Shown here in pieces: positions 47,644 through 57,880 of a stretch of DNA of 64,000 bases (its first letter is position 1; the number at the start of each line of letters is the position of its first letter). The stretch is from CAUZIZ01 sp965219855 (GTDB lineage: Bacteria > Acidobacteriota > UBA6911 > RPQK01 > JAJDTT01): assembly GCA_965219855.1 (NCBI GenBank), contig CBDCOR010000022.1, positions 682,001 to 746,000 of the forward strand, given 5' to 3'. The notes under the pieces were generated by a model that saw only the letters and a program-made list of their open reading frames with translations, was not told where the DNA came from and did not search any database. The position numbers and the translations under genes were made by a program.

Positions 47644-48587
47644 TAGTTTCGCCTCTTACCGGTTCCACGAACCAGAAGGTCAGCACTCAGATTGATCGTA
47701 AAGGTCACCAGGAACAGTAGGATGCCCAGCGTGAAAAGGGCCCGGTAGTGATCCGATCCAGCTGCCGTTTCGCCAAGCTCAGCAGCTATGGTCGCTGTCA
47801 GAGCGCGAACTGAATCGAAGACACTGGTGGGGAGGTTGATGGAATGACCGCTGGCCATCAGGACCGCCATTGTCTCTCCGAAGCCGCGGCCTACGCCCAG
47901 CAATATGGCGGCCACCAGGCCGTTCTTGGCGGCCGGCAGTACGACCTTCCTCACGATCTGCCAGCGGGTAGCGCCCATGGCCTCAGCAGCTTCCCGATAT
48001 TGATCTGGAACCGCCTTCAATGCGTCCTCGGCGATCGTGGTCATGATCGGAGCCGCCATCAGTCCCAGAATGAGACCTGAATTGAGGATGCTGAGGCCGA
48101 TGGGCACGTCGAAGAGCTCAATGATCAAGGGGTTCATGAGGGTCAGGCCGATGAATCCCCACACCACCGAGGGGATCGCCGCCAGCAGCTCGACCAGTAC
48201 CTTCAGAATCTCACGGGTCCGGTTGGACGCGAACTCGCCGATGTAGATGGCACCGCCAAGCGAGAAGGGGATGGCCACCAACATGGCAGTACCGGTGACG
48301 CTCGCGGTACCCAGGATCAGGGCCAGGGCGCCGAAGGTAGGGTTGACATCCGAGGCTGGCCTCCACCGGGGAGAGGTAAAGAACTCTCCCACATCCAATG
48401 TACTCCAGACGAAGCCTATGCCCTCCTTGGTGATGAAGACGAAAATCCCCAGAATGAACACGATGGCTGAGCAGCCACCTACGAACACCACCACCTGGAC
48501 GGCTTTGTCGACAACCCAGGACAGGTTGCGCTGGTCCTGGACAAGTTCTTCAGGGGATGTCACTGAGGACGAATGCTCGCTTGGCAC
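47643..48587 (-). CDS. pstC: PstC phosphate ABC transporter permease
   Basis: 314 residues, GTG start directly after the phoU stop codon. Six membrane helices and EAA loop REAAEAMGATRWQIVRKVVLP. The first periplasmic loop carries the FFTSPRWRP segment usual in PstC. Confidence 0.95.
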   Translation of the reverse strand: MPSEHSSSVTSPEELVQDQRNLSWVVDKAVQVVVFVGGCSAIVFILGIFVFITKEGIGFVWSTLDVGEFFTSPRWRPASDVNPTFGALALILGTASVTGTAMLVAIPFSLGGAIYIGEFASNRTREILKVLVELLAAIPSVVWGFIGLTLMNPLIIELFDVPIGLSILNSGLILGLMAAPIMTTIAEDALKAVPDQYREAAEAMGATRWQIVRKVVLPAAKNGLVAAILLGVGRGFGETMAVLMASGHSINLPTSVFDSVRALTATIAAELGETAAGSDHYRALFTLGILLFLVTFTINLSADLLVRGTGKRRN

Positions 48588-49685
48588 TTAGGAGGCCTCT
48601 TTCCCATGCAGGATCTCGATGAGCTCCCGTATCTTCAGAGAGGTCTCCTGATAGATCTCACGGAAGGTCGCACGTCTTTCCTCTTCGCTGCGGTCTTTGG
48701 CAAGTGGAGCCGGAATGGACCATTCCAGCGCCGCCGTGTTGAAGGGAATGTCTGTGAGGTAGTCCTCGACGGGGCCCTCCAGGCTCACCACCACATGAAA
48801 GCTTCCCAGTTCCTCGGCGACCCAGTCCAGGGGACGGGGCTTCACCTCTTCGAAGGGAATCCCATGCTCTTCCATGAAGTTACCGAGTAGGGCATCGATC
48901 GCGGCTGCGGGTGCGATGCCGGCGCTGCTGTAGCTCCCACTGTTGGGATAGGCCTTCCGGGCAATGCCGACGGCTAGCTGGCTGCGGCAGTCGTCACCTT
49001 TCTCCAAGAAGAGGATGGGGTAGACTTTGGGCTGTTTTCTTTCACCCGCGAGAGCGAAGACAGTCTCCTCGCAGATATTCTTGGCCTGATCGCTGACCCT
49101 TTCCAGCATGCTGAAGATGACCAGGATAGCAAACAGATCCTTGACCTCCAGCGCACCTTCTTGCCCCTTCTTCACCAGCTCCTGAAAGACCAGGCCGAAG
49201 CTTCTTTCCACTTGATACGCGTAGCCCATGGTTCCCCGGGCCAGGTCCGAGTTCTTCTCGTTGAAGGCTTTTGTCGCCTGCTCCAACATCTGGAAGCTGT
49301 CCCTCGCCATTCTCTCGACTTCTCTTTGCAGCTTCTCTTCGAGGGATCCGGAAAGTTCGACGGTCTCTCGGCAGATTGTGACCGCATAGTCCCCCAGACG
49401 TTCCAGCTCCAGGCTGAGCCGGAGGACGGAAGAGATGAAGCGGAGGTGCCCTGCACTAGGAAGGTGTCGCGCTACGAAATGGTGGCAGAGGCGGTCGATC
49501 TCCCGAGTGGCACGATTGATGGGGTGATCGCCCAGAATTGTCTGGTATGCCAGGTGGCGGTCCATGGTGCAAAGAGATTCCACCGAGTTTTTCAGGGCCG
49601 TGGAAACCTGGGCCGCGACCTCGGCAACAAGACCCCGAATTCGCTCCAGATCACTATTGAGACGTTCTTCGTAAAGGGGGGGCAT
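48588..49685 (-). CDS. phoU: PhoU fused to a catalytically dead LMW-phosphatase/ArsC-like domain
   Basis: 365 residues. Residues 1-215 are two PhoU three-helix repeats with metal-binding ERLGD (95-99) and ERVSD (195-199); PhoU links the Pst transporter to PhoR and restrains the Pho regulon. Residues 219-360 match the low-molecular-weight protein tyrosine phosphatase/arsenate reductase fold. Its CX5R loop reads E-KGDDC-R (228-234): the nucleophilic Cys is Glu. The general-acid Asp of the W-x-x-x-D-P motif is Ala326 (WSIPAP). The domain is therefore a pseudoenzyme, perhaps a phosphate-oxyanion sensor or a docking module. It lies between pstS and pstC in the operon. Confidence 0.9.
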   Translation of the reverse strand: MPPLYEERLNSDLERIRGLVAEVAAQVSTALKNSVESLCTMDRHLAYQTILGDHPINRATREIDRLCHHFVARHLPSAGHLRFISSVLRLSLELERLGDYAVTICRETVELSGSLEEKLQREVERMARDSFQMLEQATKAFNEKNSDLARGTMGYAYQVERSFGLVFQELVKKGQEGALEVKDLFAILVIFSMLERVSDQAKNICEETVFALAGERKQPKVYPILFLEKGDDCRSQLAVGIARKAYPNSGSYSSAGIAPAAAIDALLGNFMEEHGIPFEEVKPRPLDWVAEELGSFHVVVSLEGPVEDYLTDIPFNTAALEWSIPAPLAKDRSEEERRATFREIYQETSLKIRELIEILHGKEAS

Positions 49686-49703
49686 GTTTTTCTCTCCCAG
49701 AGC

Positions 49704-50603
49704 TTATGAGTCGGCTCCCGGTCGGCCGCTGCAGGTGACCGGTCGAACCGGGGCATAGCCCTGTTCTTGGATGATGCACTGGCCCTTTTCGCTTAGGATC
49801 CAATCCAGATACTCTTTGATTTCTCCCGATGGGTCTCCCAGGGTGTACATGAACAGGGGCCGTGCGATGGGGTAGCTTTTGTCTACTGCCGTCTGCGTTG
49901 ATGGATTCACGCAGCTTCCACCGGCTTCGGTGCTGATGCAGGCCAGCTTTACGTCGTCGGTTGTGTAGGCCAGACCACTGTAGCCGATGGCACAGGGAGT
50001 GTTCTCGACCAGGTCTACGACGTCCTTGGAGCCGTGCATATCGCGGGAGCCGAGCTTGTAGTCTCTGCGGCCCAGCACAGCTTCGCGAAAGTAGACGTAA
50101 GTGCCCGAATTGTTCTGGCGACTCACCCGGACGATCTCCTGATCCTTGCAGCCGGGTACATCGACGCCCAGTTGAGTCCAGCTGTCCAGGGTCCCGTTCT
50201 CACCGTAGATCTCCGCCAGCTTCTCTAGACTGATGGAATCGAGCGGATTGTCCCGGTGAAGATAGACCACCAGAGCATCGTATCCAACCGTGAATTGGAC
50301 CGGCTTTTTGTCCCCTTTGGAGGCCAGTTCGATTTCCTTCTCCTTCATGGCACGACTGGAGTTTGCCAGGTCGACCGTGCCATTGATCAAGGCGGCGATG
50401 CCGGTGCCGGAGCCTCCCCCGGTAACGGCGACAGCGACTTCCGGCTTTACGTTCTGGTAGGTCTCCGCCCAGGATTGGGCCACATTCACCAGGGTGTCGG
50501 AGCCTTTGTTCTGGATCAGGGCTCGCCCTCCCTCGCCCGGTCTGCCACAGGCGCCCATCCAGAAAAGCGTCAAGACGACCAGGAGCTCTAAATTCGGTTT
50601 CAT
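49704..50603 (-). CDS. pstS: PstS periplasmic phosphate-binding lipoprotein
   Basis: 299 residues; GAGGAGGAG eight bases before the ATG. Lipobox FWMGAC places the acylated Cys at residue 19. Ligand-binding motifs: GSDTLVNVAQSW, GGGSGTGIAALINGTVDLANSSR and RQNNSGTYVYF. First gene of the pst operon, behind a Pho-box-like promoter. Confidence 0.95.
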   Translation of the reverse strand: MKPNLELLVVLTLFWMGACGRPGEGGRALIQNKGSDTLVNVAQSWAETYQNVKPEVAVAVTGGGSGTGIAALINGTVDLANSSRAMKEKEIELASKGDKKPVQFTVGYDALVVYLHRDNPLDSISLEKLAEIYGENGTLDSWTQLGVDVPGCKDQEIVRVSRQNNSGTYVYFREAVLGRRDYKLGSRDMHGSKDVVDLVENTPCAIGYSGLAYTTDDVKLACISTEAGGSCVNPSTQTAVDKSYPIARPLFMYTLGDPSGEIKEYLDWILSEKGQCIIQEQGYAPVRPVTCSGRPGADS

Positions 50604-50713
50604 GATCAACTCTCCTCCTCTTTCGTCCCCGAAGTTACAGCAGCTGTCGCGGTCGATTCGGCGACTGACTCCAGGGATCATGTAACGATCCCGAGGAGAG
50701 GGTATAAAGTGAA

Positions 50714-50735
50714 TGTTAAGATTGGGTTAAGAAAG
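50714..50735 (-). promoter_or_regulatory. Pho-box-like direct repeats upstream of pstS
   Basis: On the minus strand CTTAAC occurs twice with an 11-bp period (50731-50726 and 50720-50715), the spacing used by PhoB subsites, followed by TTTATA about ten bases further as a -10 candidate. The transcription start would lie about 100 bases before the pstS ATG. The sequence is closer to the CTTAAC type of box than to the E. coli CTGTCAT type. Confidence 0.6.
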
Positions 50736-50797
50736 CGTAAGCTTTCGGTTTGAGCTTTTTGGGCCCAGAGCCCTTCCTAGCCCGCTTCAGCGGGCTA

Positions 50798-51352
50798 ATG
50801 AAGTATCAGCTTAGTAGCTCCCCAGCGGTGCTGCCCCATTCGACAAAGAAACTTTGGCTACCCACAAAGACCAGCGTCGCCTGATCCGGCCTTGGAAATT
50901 CGCCTGTTCGATATTTTGCGGTTGAGCCTTTAGCGGTTGCCTTCTCGGGAAGCAGAAAAGCCCAAATCTCAAACCGCAAAACACCGAACAATACGAACGC
51001 CGAAGTTCGGAAGCTCGACAATGAAGTTTCAGCTTAGCCCCGCCACCAGCTGCGCCGGATCGTACCTGAAAGAAACTTCAGTCGAGCGACGTAGCGGTGG
51101 CCTCCAGGCCGCCGTCCGAGCCAAAGGCTCGGAAAAATAAGACTTCGGCCTGGAGGCCAAAGCTACACTCGCCAATGAAGTTTCAGGTTAGTCCCGCCCC
51201 CGCTGCGCTGCCCCATTCGAGAATGAAACTCCGGGTCCCGGCGTAGCGGTGGCCTCCAGGCCGCCGTGTATCGGGCCAAAGGCTCGAAGGAAGAAGACTT
51301 CGGCCTGGAGCCCAAAGCTACGTCCGCCCAATCAAGTTTCAGGTTAGTGCGG
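50798..51352. repeat. Dispersed intergenic repeat cluster 3
   Basis: ATGAAGTWTCAGSTTAG units at 50798, 51021 and 51175, plus two copies of the GTAGCGGTGGCCTCCAGGC hairpin module. No gene is visible between 50750 and 51640. The tail at 51580-51650 (GTCCAGTG...AAGAGACCTGCGACGTGCGAC, GAAGCTTCAGCTCAG) repeats a part of cluster 1. Confidence 0.75.
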
Positions 51353-51646
51353 CCCCACGCTGGATCATTCAGGAAGAAACTGTTTCCTCCAGGGCAGGTA
51401 CTACTCGAGTCATAAAAGCCTGAAGCGCGAGCGAGGGGTTGGGTAGCAGCACAAATCTTTCCGACTGGATGCTTGTCTGCACTCCAGGCCGCTTTGTCCA
51501 CACATCTCGCTGCCCCCAACCTCTGGCTCGCGCTTCAGGCTTCCCAGATTTTCGCATTACTGGTCCCGTTCTTCGGCACGCTGTCCAGTGACAAGAGACC
51601 TGCGACGTGCGACCTGCAACTTGCGACCTCTTCTTGAAGCTTCAGC

Positions 51647-53060
<1,414 letters not shown>

Positions 53061-53720
53061 TTATGCTTCTTTCAATCGATAGCCCACGCCCCGCACGGTT
53101 GCAAGGTAGCGACTCGCGGAGCCCAGCTTTTTCCGAAGAGCTACCATCTGGACGTCCACCGTGCGCTCCGTTACGGCGTAGCCCTGCCCCTGAATCGCTT
53201 CGACAATCTGGTATCGGGTGAACACCCATCCGGGACGCTGCATCAGGAGTCGGAGTATACGGAACTGGGTATGAGTAAGCTCTATCCTGTCGTCTCCGAC
53301 CCTGACCTCATGTTGTCCCGGATGAAGGAAGAGATCGCCGAACTGCAGAGCCGCCGATTCCTCGCCCGGCCCCTGGCGGCGCAGCACCGCTCGTAGCCGG
53401 GCAATCAGGACTCTTGGGCTGAAGGGCTTCACAATGTAGTCGTCGGCACCCACTTCCAGCCCTGCAACCATATCCGACTCTGCATCTTTAGCGGTTAGCA
53501 TGACGATGGGGATCTCGCTGGTGTCAGATTGGCTTCTAAGAACCTTGCAGAGGGAGAGGCCGTCAAGATCGGGGAGCATCAGATCCAGCAGGATTAAGTC
53601 GGGAGGTTCTTTGTTGGCCAGCTTCAGGGCTTCCGACGCCGCGCTGGCGGAAAACACCCGGTAACCTTCTCTGCACAGATGATACCGAACCAGTTCCTGG
53701 ATCGATTCGTCATCTTCTAT

Positions 53721-55036
53721 CAGTAGTGTCCCAACGTTTGGGCTTCTAATCTCTGTAAAGTATTAATGAGTAATATGTTAGAGAAGATAATGGGTGTTTC
53801 CGACTTGAAAGTGAGTGTACGCTCACGCCCTTCAGTTCATAAGGAGGGCGAGCATGTACACGGGCACGACGATTTTTTCTCAGGTGATGCGGCATCTTCC
53901 CTGGCATCATTTTCATCGCATTGTTCAGCACTACGGGGGCGACTACAAGGTCAAGTCGTTCCGCTGTGCCGACCATTACCGGGTCATGGCCTTTGCACAG
54001 TTGACCTATCGCGAGAGCTTGCGCGATATCGAAGCCTGCCTACGGGCCATGAGATCCAAGCTCTTCCACATGGGCATTCGCTCCACGGTCTCCCGCAACA
54101 ATCTGTCCAATGCCAACGAGAGGCGCGACTGGCGCATCTATGCCGAGTTTGCCCAAGTGCTTATCGCCGAAGCGCGCCGCCTGTACACCGACGAGGACCT
54201 GGGAGTCGACCTGAACGCGACCGTCTATGCCTTGGACTCCACGACCATCGACCTGTGCCTCTCGGTCTTCCCCTGGGCGCGCTTCCGCCGTACCAAGGGG
54301 GCGATCAAACTGCATACCTTGCTCAACCTGCACGGCGCCATTCCCGAGTTCGTTCTGATCTCGGACGGAAAACTGCACGATGTCCACGCCTTGGACCACC
54401 TGATTCCTTGTCCCGGTGCCTACTACATCATGGATCGCGGATACCTGGATTTCGGGCGCCTGTACCGACTCCATTCTGCCCGGTCGTTATTCGTGACCCG
54501 CGCCAAGGCCAACTTCAAGTTCCGCCGCCGCTACTCCCACCCGGTGGACAGAACGACGGGACTGATCTGCGACCAAACTGTCCTGCTGAGCACCTTCTAT
54601 CCGGCCAAGGCCTACCCCGAACCTTTGCGTCGCATCAAGTTCTTCGACGTCACCACCGACCTGCGGCTAGTATTCCTCACCAACGACTTTGCTTCTCCCG
54701 CTCTGACTATTGCCCGGCTCTACAAGCTCCGCTGGCAGATCGAACTGTTCTTCAAATGGATCAAACAGCATCTCCGCATCAAGGCCTTTTACGGCACCAG
54801 TCCCAATGCCGTGAAAACACAAATCTGGATCGCCCTCAGTACCTACCTGCTCATCGCCATCATCCGCAAGCGCCTCTATCTCGAGTTGCCGCTCTACACA
54901 ATTCTCCAGGTCCTGAGTGTCTCGCTCTTCGAGAAAACCCCAATTTTACAGGCCTTTCAGGACATGCATTACATTACTCAGAATAGTGACATTCATAAAC
55001 AGTTGATGTTATTCGACTAACGCTGGGACGCTACTG
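53721..55036 (+). mobile_element. IS4-family element, copy 5
   Basis: 1316 bp, duplication ATCTTCTAT (53712-53720, 55037-55045). Inserted in codons 9-11 of phoB, in opposite orientation. Confidence 0.95.
53854..55020 (+). CDS. IS4-family transposase (copy 5)
   Basis: 388 residues, intact, same motifs as copy 1, with the strong GGAGGG site. One synonymous GGA/GGG change separates it from copy 2 in the N-terminal region. Confidence 0.95.
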   Translation: MYTGTTIFSQVMRHLPWHHFHRIVQHYGGDYKVKSFRCADHYRVMAFAQLTYRESLRDIEACLRAMRSKLFHMGIRSTVSRNNLSNANERRDWRIYAEFAQVLIAEARRLYTDEDLGVDLNATVYALDSTTIDLCLSVFPWARFRRTKGAIKLHTLLNLHGAIPEFVLISDGKLHDVHALDHLIPCPGAYYIMDRGYLDFGRLYRLHSARSLFVTRAKANFKFRRRYSHPVDRTTGLICDQTVLLSTFYPAKAYPEPLRRIKFFDVTTDLRLVFLTNDFASPALTIARLYKLRWQIELFFKWIKQHLRIKAFYGTSPNAVKTQIWIALSTYLLIAIIRKRLYLELPLYTILQVLSVSLFEKTPILQAFQDMHYITQNSDIHKQLMLFD

Positions 55037-55097
55037 ATCTTCTATAAGTAGTATCGTTTCCTTTCCCATGGCAGAGAGCGGTGGGTCCTCGCGAATC

Positions 55098-55294
55098 TTA
55101 ACCCGCATTTCTCATCGCTAGTCTACTACGTCGCCGCAATCATCCGCCCTGGCTGCGTTATGCTCGGTCGGCCTCCTCGACGTACTGTCAAAGTACGACT
55201 GCGGCGGCTCGCCACGCGTGGTCTCGGTCGCAAGCCTTGCCAGGGCGGCGCTTGCGACGCCTCGCTACGACGAGCGATGAGAAATCCGGGTTAA
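55098..55294. repeat. 197-bp palindromic MITE-like repeat
   Basis: Outer arms TTAACCCGCATTTCTCATCGC and, inverted, TTAACCCGGATTTCTCATCGC (20 of 21). Inner pairs include CGCCCTGGC with GCCAGGGCG, and a central CGTACT/AGTACG hairpin. It has no coding frame. It fills the space between phoB and the pgk2-apgM gene. Confidence 0.75.
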
Positions 55295-55426
55295 CCCATT
55301 ACAGACAGATATCAACACGGCCTCTTTGGCAGCGCAGGCGCGGAAAGAGGACTACTCCAGGCCTGAACGAGAGGGGCAGAGCAGCTTGAATTCCCGCTAT
55401 GTCGCTGCTACGTTAGTTCCCAGGAC

Positions 55427-57880
55427 ATGGCCCGTCAAAAAGCCGATCAGAAGCCTCTTCAGGTAGTGACTTCCCAGGGTGTACGACATCGTTTCCTGAG
55501 GGGCATGATTACCCATGACCTGATGCTTCGGGGTCTGGATTTCGACAATTCTTACGCGGTGGCGCGGTCCATACGGGGCCGGCTCGATGGCCGAGAGGAG
55601 GTCACAACCTCTGAGATCCTTGATCTGATCCAGGAAGAACTGGAGACGGTTTTCGGGGACACACTGCCATCCAATCTTCAAGATCCGGTAAAGATCGCTG
55701 CGGAGCTCTACGTGCTTCGTAACGACCAGAGACAGCCTTTCTCCCGTGGGCTGCTGGCAAGAAGCCTGGCCGGGTCCGGCCTGGACCTGGACCGCAGTTA
55801 CCAGTTGGTCAACCAGTTCCAGGCCGAGCTGAAGCAGGAGGGTACCAAGGTACTTTCGAGTCAGGAGATTGCTAATCGGCTGGAGGATCTCCTGGAAAGG
55901 GTCGAAGGTGCAGACACGGCGCGGCGCTACCGTCTGGTGCGCCGGATCCAGCATTTGCCCCGGCCCCTGGTTGTCTATCTCGGGGGAGCCAGCGGTACCG
56001 GCAAGTCCACCCTTGCTTTGGAGCTGGCTCATCTGCTGGGCCTCTATAGAGTAACCTCCACTGACACCGTTCGACAGTTGATGCGGATGGTTTTCTCCAC
56101 CAGCATGCTCCCGGCACTTCACGCTTCCAGCTTCGAGGCGGTGACCCCATTTGGAGTGTCGGTCGCCGAGGGCGCCGGAGACCCCCATGGAGAGCAGGAC
56201 TTCACTTCCCGCGTGATGGCCACCTTCGAGGAACAATCCACTAGAGTGTGTGTCGGCGTCCGGGCTGTGGTGGAGCGGGCGATCGTGGAGAATAGGAGCA
56301 TCCTGATAGAAGGAGTTCACCTCTACCCTCCGCTGATCCCCTTTTTGGATCTGGAGGGGGAAGCCTACCAGGTCCCACTCGTCCTCTCCTGTCTGGACGT
56401 GGAAGCTCATCGAGCGCGTTTTCTGTCCCGCGCCCGTTTCAGTGGTCGACGTGCCGAACGCTATCTGGAGAATTTCTCTTCCATCCGATTTCTCCATGAA
56501 TTCATTCTTCAAGAGGTCGAGAGCCGCGACATCCCGGTTGTGGATTCCTCCATTTCAGATCCCCCGGTGGGCAGAGTCCTCAGGGTACTTACGGGCTTTC
56601 TCCAGCAGCGCGTACCCTATCTGACAGAAGCCGGCCCGGTCAGACCTGGGTCTGGCATTCCAACACTTTTGTTGGTCATAGATGGCGTCGCCGATCGCCC
56701 GGTTCGCGCTCTGGGAGGGCGCACCCCATTGGAGGCTGCCAAAACTCCCACTTTGGACCGTTTGGCCAGGGAGGGTCAGTGTGGACTTGCAGACCCGGTG
56801 GCACCCGGGGTGGTACCTGATACGGCCGCGGGCAGCCTGGCTCTCTTTGGTCAGTCTCCACTGGCCATGAAGAGAGGCCCGGTAGAGGCACTAGGCGCTG
56901 GAATCGAGTTGGCACCAGAGGACATTGCCCTCAGAGGCAACTTCGCCTGTCTAGACAAGAAGGGCCGAGTGATTGATCGGAGGGCAGGCAGGATCCGGGA
57001 AGAAGCGGCCGAACTGGCGCGAGCCATCGATCGAATGCCGCTTCCCGGGTGGATCTCGCGGGAGGTCGAGATCGGAGTCGAGTCCTCGACCGAACATCGC
57101 CTGGCCATCGTTCTTCGGGGGCAGAATTTGTCGACTGCAGTCGTGGGTAGCGATCCTGGTGATGGTTCCGAGGGATCCTTGCCTTTGACGCCGCGACCCG
57201 AGGACTCCGATGACGAAAAGGCAGTCTATACGGCACGGGTACTCTCCATTTTCGAAGAGAAGGTACGGGGTAAGCTGGCTAAGCATCCCGTGAATCGAAA
57301 ACGGAAAGCCAAAGGGCTGCCACCTGCCAATGCGATTCTGACTCGAGGTGCTGGCCGGGTGCATCGGCTTATTCCTCTGGAAGAGTCCGGTATACCCCTG
57401 CGACTCTCCTGCATCAGTGGAGATGGGACGGTGTTGGGTCTTGCTGGGTGGTTGGGCGCGCGCAACATCACCTCTCCTGCCATGACGGCGAACTTGGACA
57501 CCGATCTTGGAGTCAAGGTCAAACTGGCTCTCGAGTCCCTGAAGCGGGATGATCTCGTCATCATGCACATCAAAGGAGCGGATATCGCCGCACACGATCG
57601 GCGACCTGAGCTGAAGGTCGCCTTCCTGGAGAAGCTGGATGCCCACCTCAAGCTGCTTCTGGACGCGCATAAGGATCCACTCAGAATCGCCGTGGCGTCG
57701 GATCACGCCACCCTCAGCGAGAGCGGCCAGCACGTCGCTGACCCGCTTCCTGTTCTCATCTGGGGCGAGGGTCTCGAGGCGGATGAAGTCGAGGTCTTCA
57801 ATGAGAAGTCGGTGCCGGGCGGGAGTCTAAGACGGTTCCCCCTGCAGCTTCTCCTGAGCCGCCTTTTTAATCTTCAGTGA
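55427..57880 (+). CDS. Fusion of 2-phosphoglycerate kinase and cofactor-independent phosphoglycerate mutase-like enzyme
   Basis: 817 residues. Two ATP-cone-like repeats at about 12-75 and 98-157 (FLRGMITHDLMLRGLDFDNSY; FSRGLLARSLAGSGLDLDRSY) precede a P-loop kinase with Walker A GGASGTGKST (186-195), as in archaeal 2-phosphoglycerate kinase. From about residue 412 follows an alkaline-phosphatase-superfamily domain of the archaeal-type phosphoglycerate mutase group: LLLVIDGVADRP, VPDTAAGSLALFG (nucleophile region, Thr/Ser), MTANLDTDLGVKVKLALE, MHIKGADIAAHDRR and ASDHATLSESGQH. Both parts act on 2-phosphoglycerate, so a 2,3-bisphosphoglycerate or 2PG/3PG-handling bifunctional enzyme is likely. 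Confidence 0.85.
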   Translation: MARQKADQKPLQVVTSQGVRHRFLRGMITHDLMLRGLDFDNSYAVARSIRGRLDGREEVTTSEILDLIQEELETVFGDTLPSNLQDPVKIAAELYVLRNDQRQPFSRGLLARSLAGSGLDLDRSYQLVNQFQAELKQEGTKVLSSQEIANRLEDLLERVEGADTARRYRLVRRIQHLPRPLVVYLGGASGTGKSTLALELAHLLGLYRVTSTDTVRQLMRMVFSTSMLPALHASSFEAVTPFGVSVAEGAGDPHGEQDFTSRVMATFEEQSTRVCVGVRAVVERAIVENRSILIEGVHLYPPLIPFLDLEGEAYQVPLVLSCLDVEAHRARFLSRARFSGRRAERYLENFSSIRFLHEFILQEVESRDIPVVDSSISDPPVGRVLRVLTGFLQQRVPYLTEAGPVRPGSGIPTLLLVIDGVADRPVRALGGRTPLEAAKTPTLDRLAREGQCGLADPVAPGVVPDTAAGSLALFGQSPLAMKRGPVEALGAGIELAPEDIALRGNFACLDKKGRVIDRRAGRIREEAAELARAIDRMPLPGWISREVEIGVESSTEHRLAIVLRGQNLSTAVVGSDPGDGSEGSLPLTPRPEDSDDEKAVYTARVLSIFEEKVRGKLAKHPVNRKRKAKGLPPANAILTRGAGRVHRLIPLEESGIPLRLSCISGDGTVLGLAGWLGARNITSPAMTANLDTDLGVKVKLALESLKRDDLVIMHIKGADIAAHDRRPELKVAFLEKLDAHLKLLLDAHKDPLRIAVASDHATLSESGQHVADPLPVLIWGEGLEADEVEVFNEKSVPGGSLRRFPLQLLLSRLFNLQ

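Larger units (their letters stand above)
53061..55069 (-). pseudogene. phoB: PhoB-like response regulator, split by IS4 copy 5
   Basis: The 5' end (55069-55046) encodes MGKETILL; then the duplicated IED codons; after the element, DDESIQELVRYHLCREGY continues to a receiver domain (LLDLMLPDLDG phospho-Asp, MLTAKD, VKPFSPRVL) and a winged-helix output domain ending YLATVRGVGYRLKEA. Without the element the protein is 227 residues, normal for PhoB. The insertion leaves a stop (CAG-TAG) straight after IED. Any internal start, such as the GTG before FSASAASEA, would lack the acidic pocket needed for phosphorylation. Confidence 0.92.

Noticed and set aside
50731..50746. GAAAGC-GTAA-GCTTTC stem upstream of pstS as a terminator
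   Set aside because: It is short, lacks a T run on the minus strand and has no plus-strand gene to terminate.
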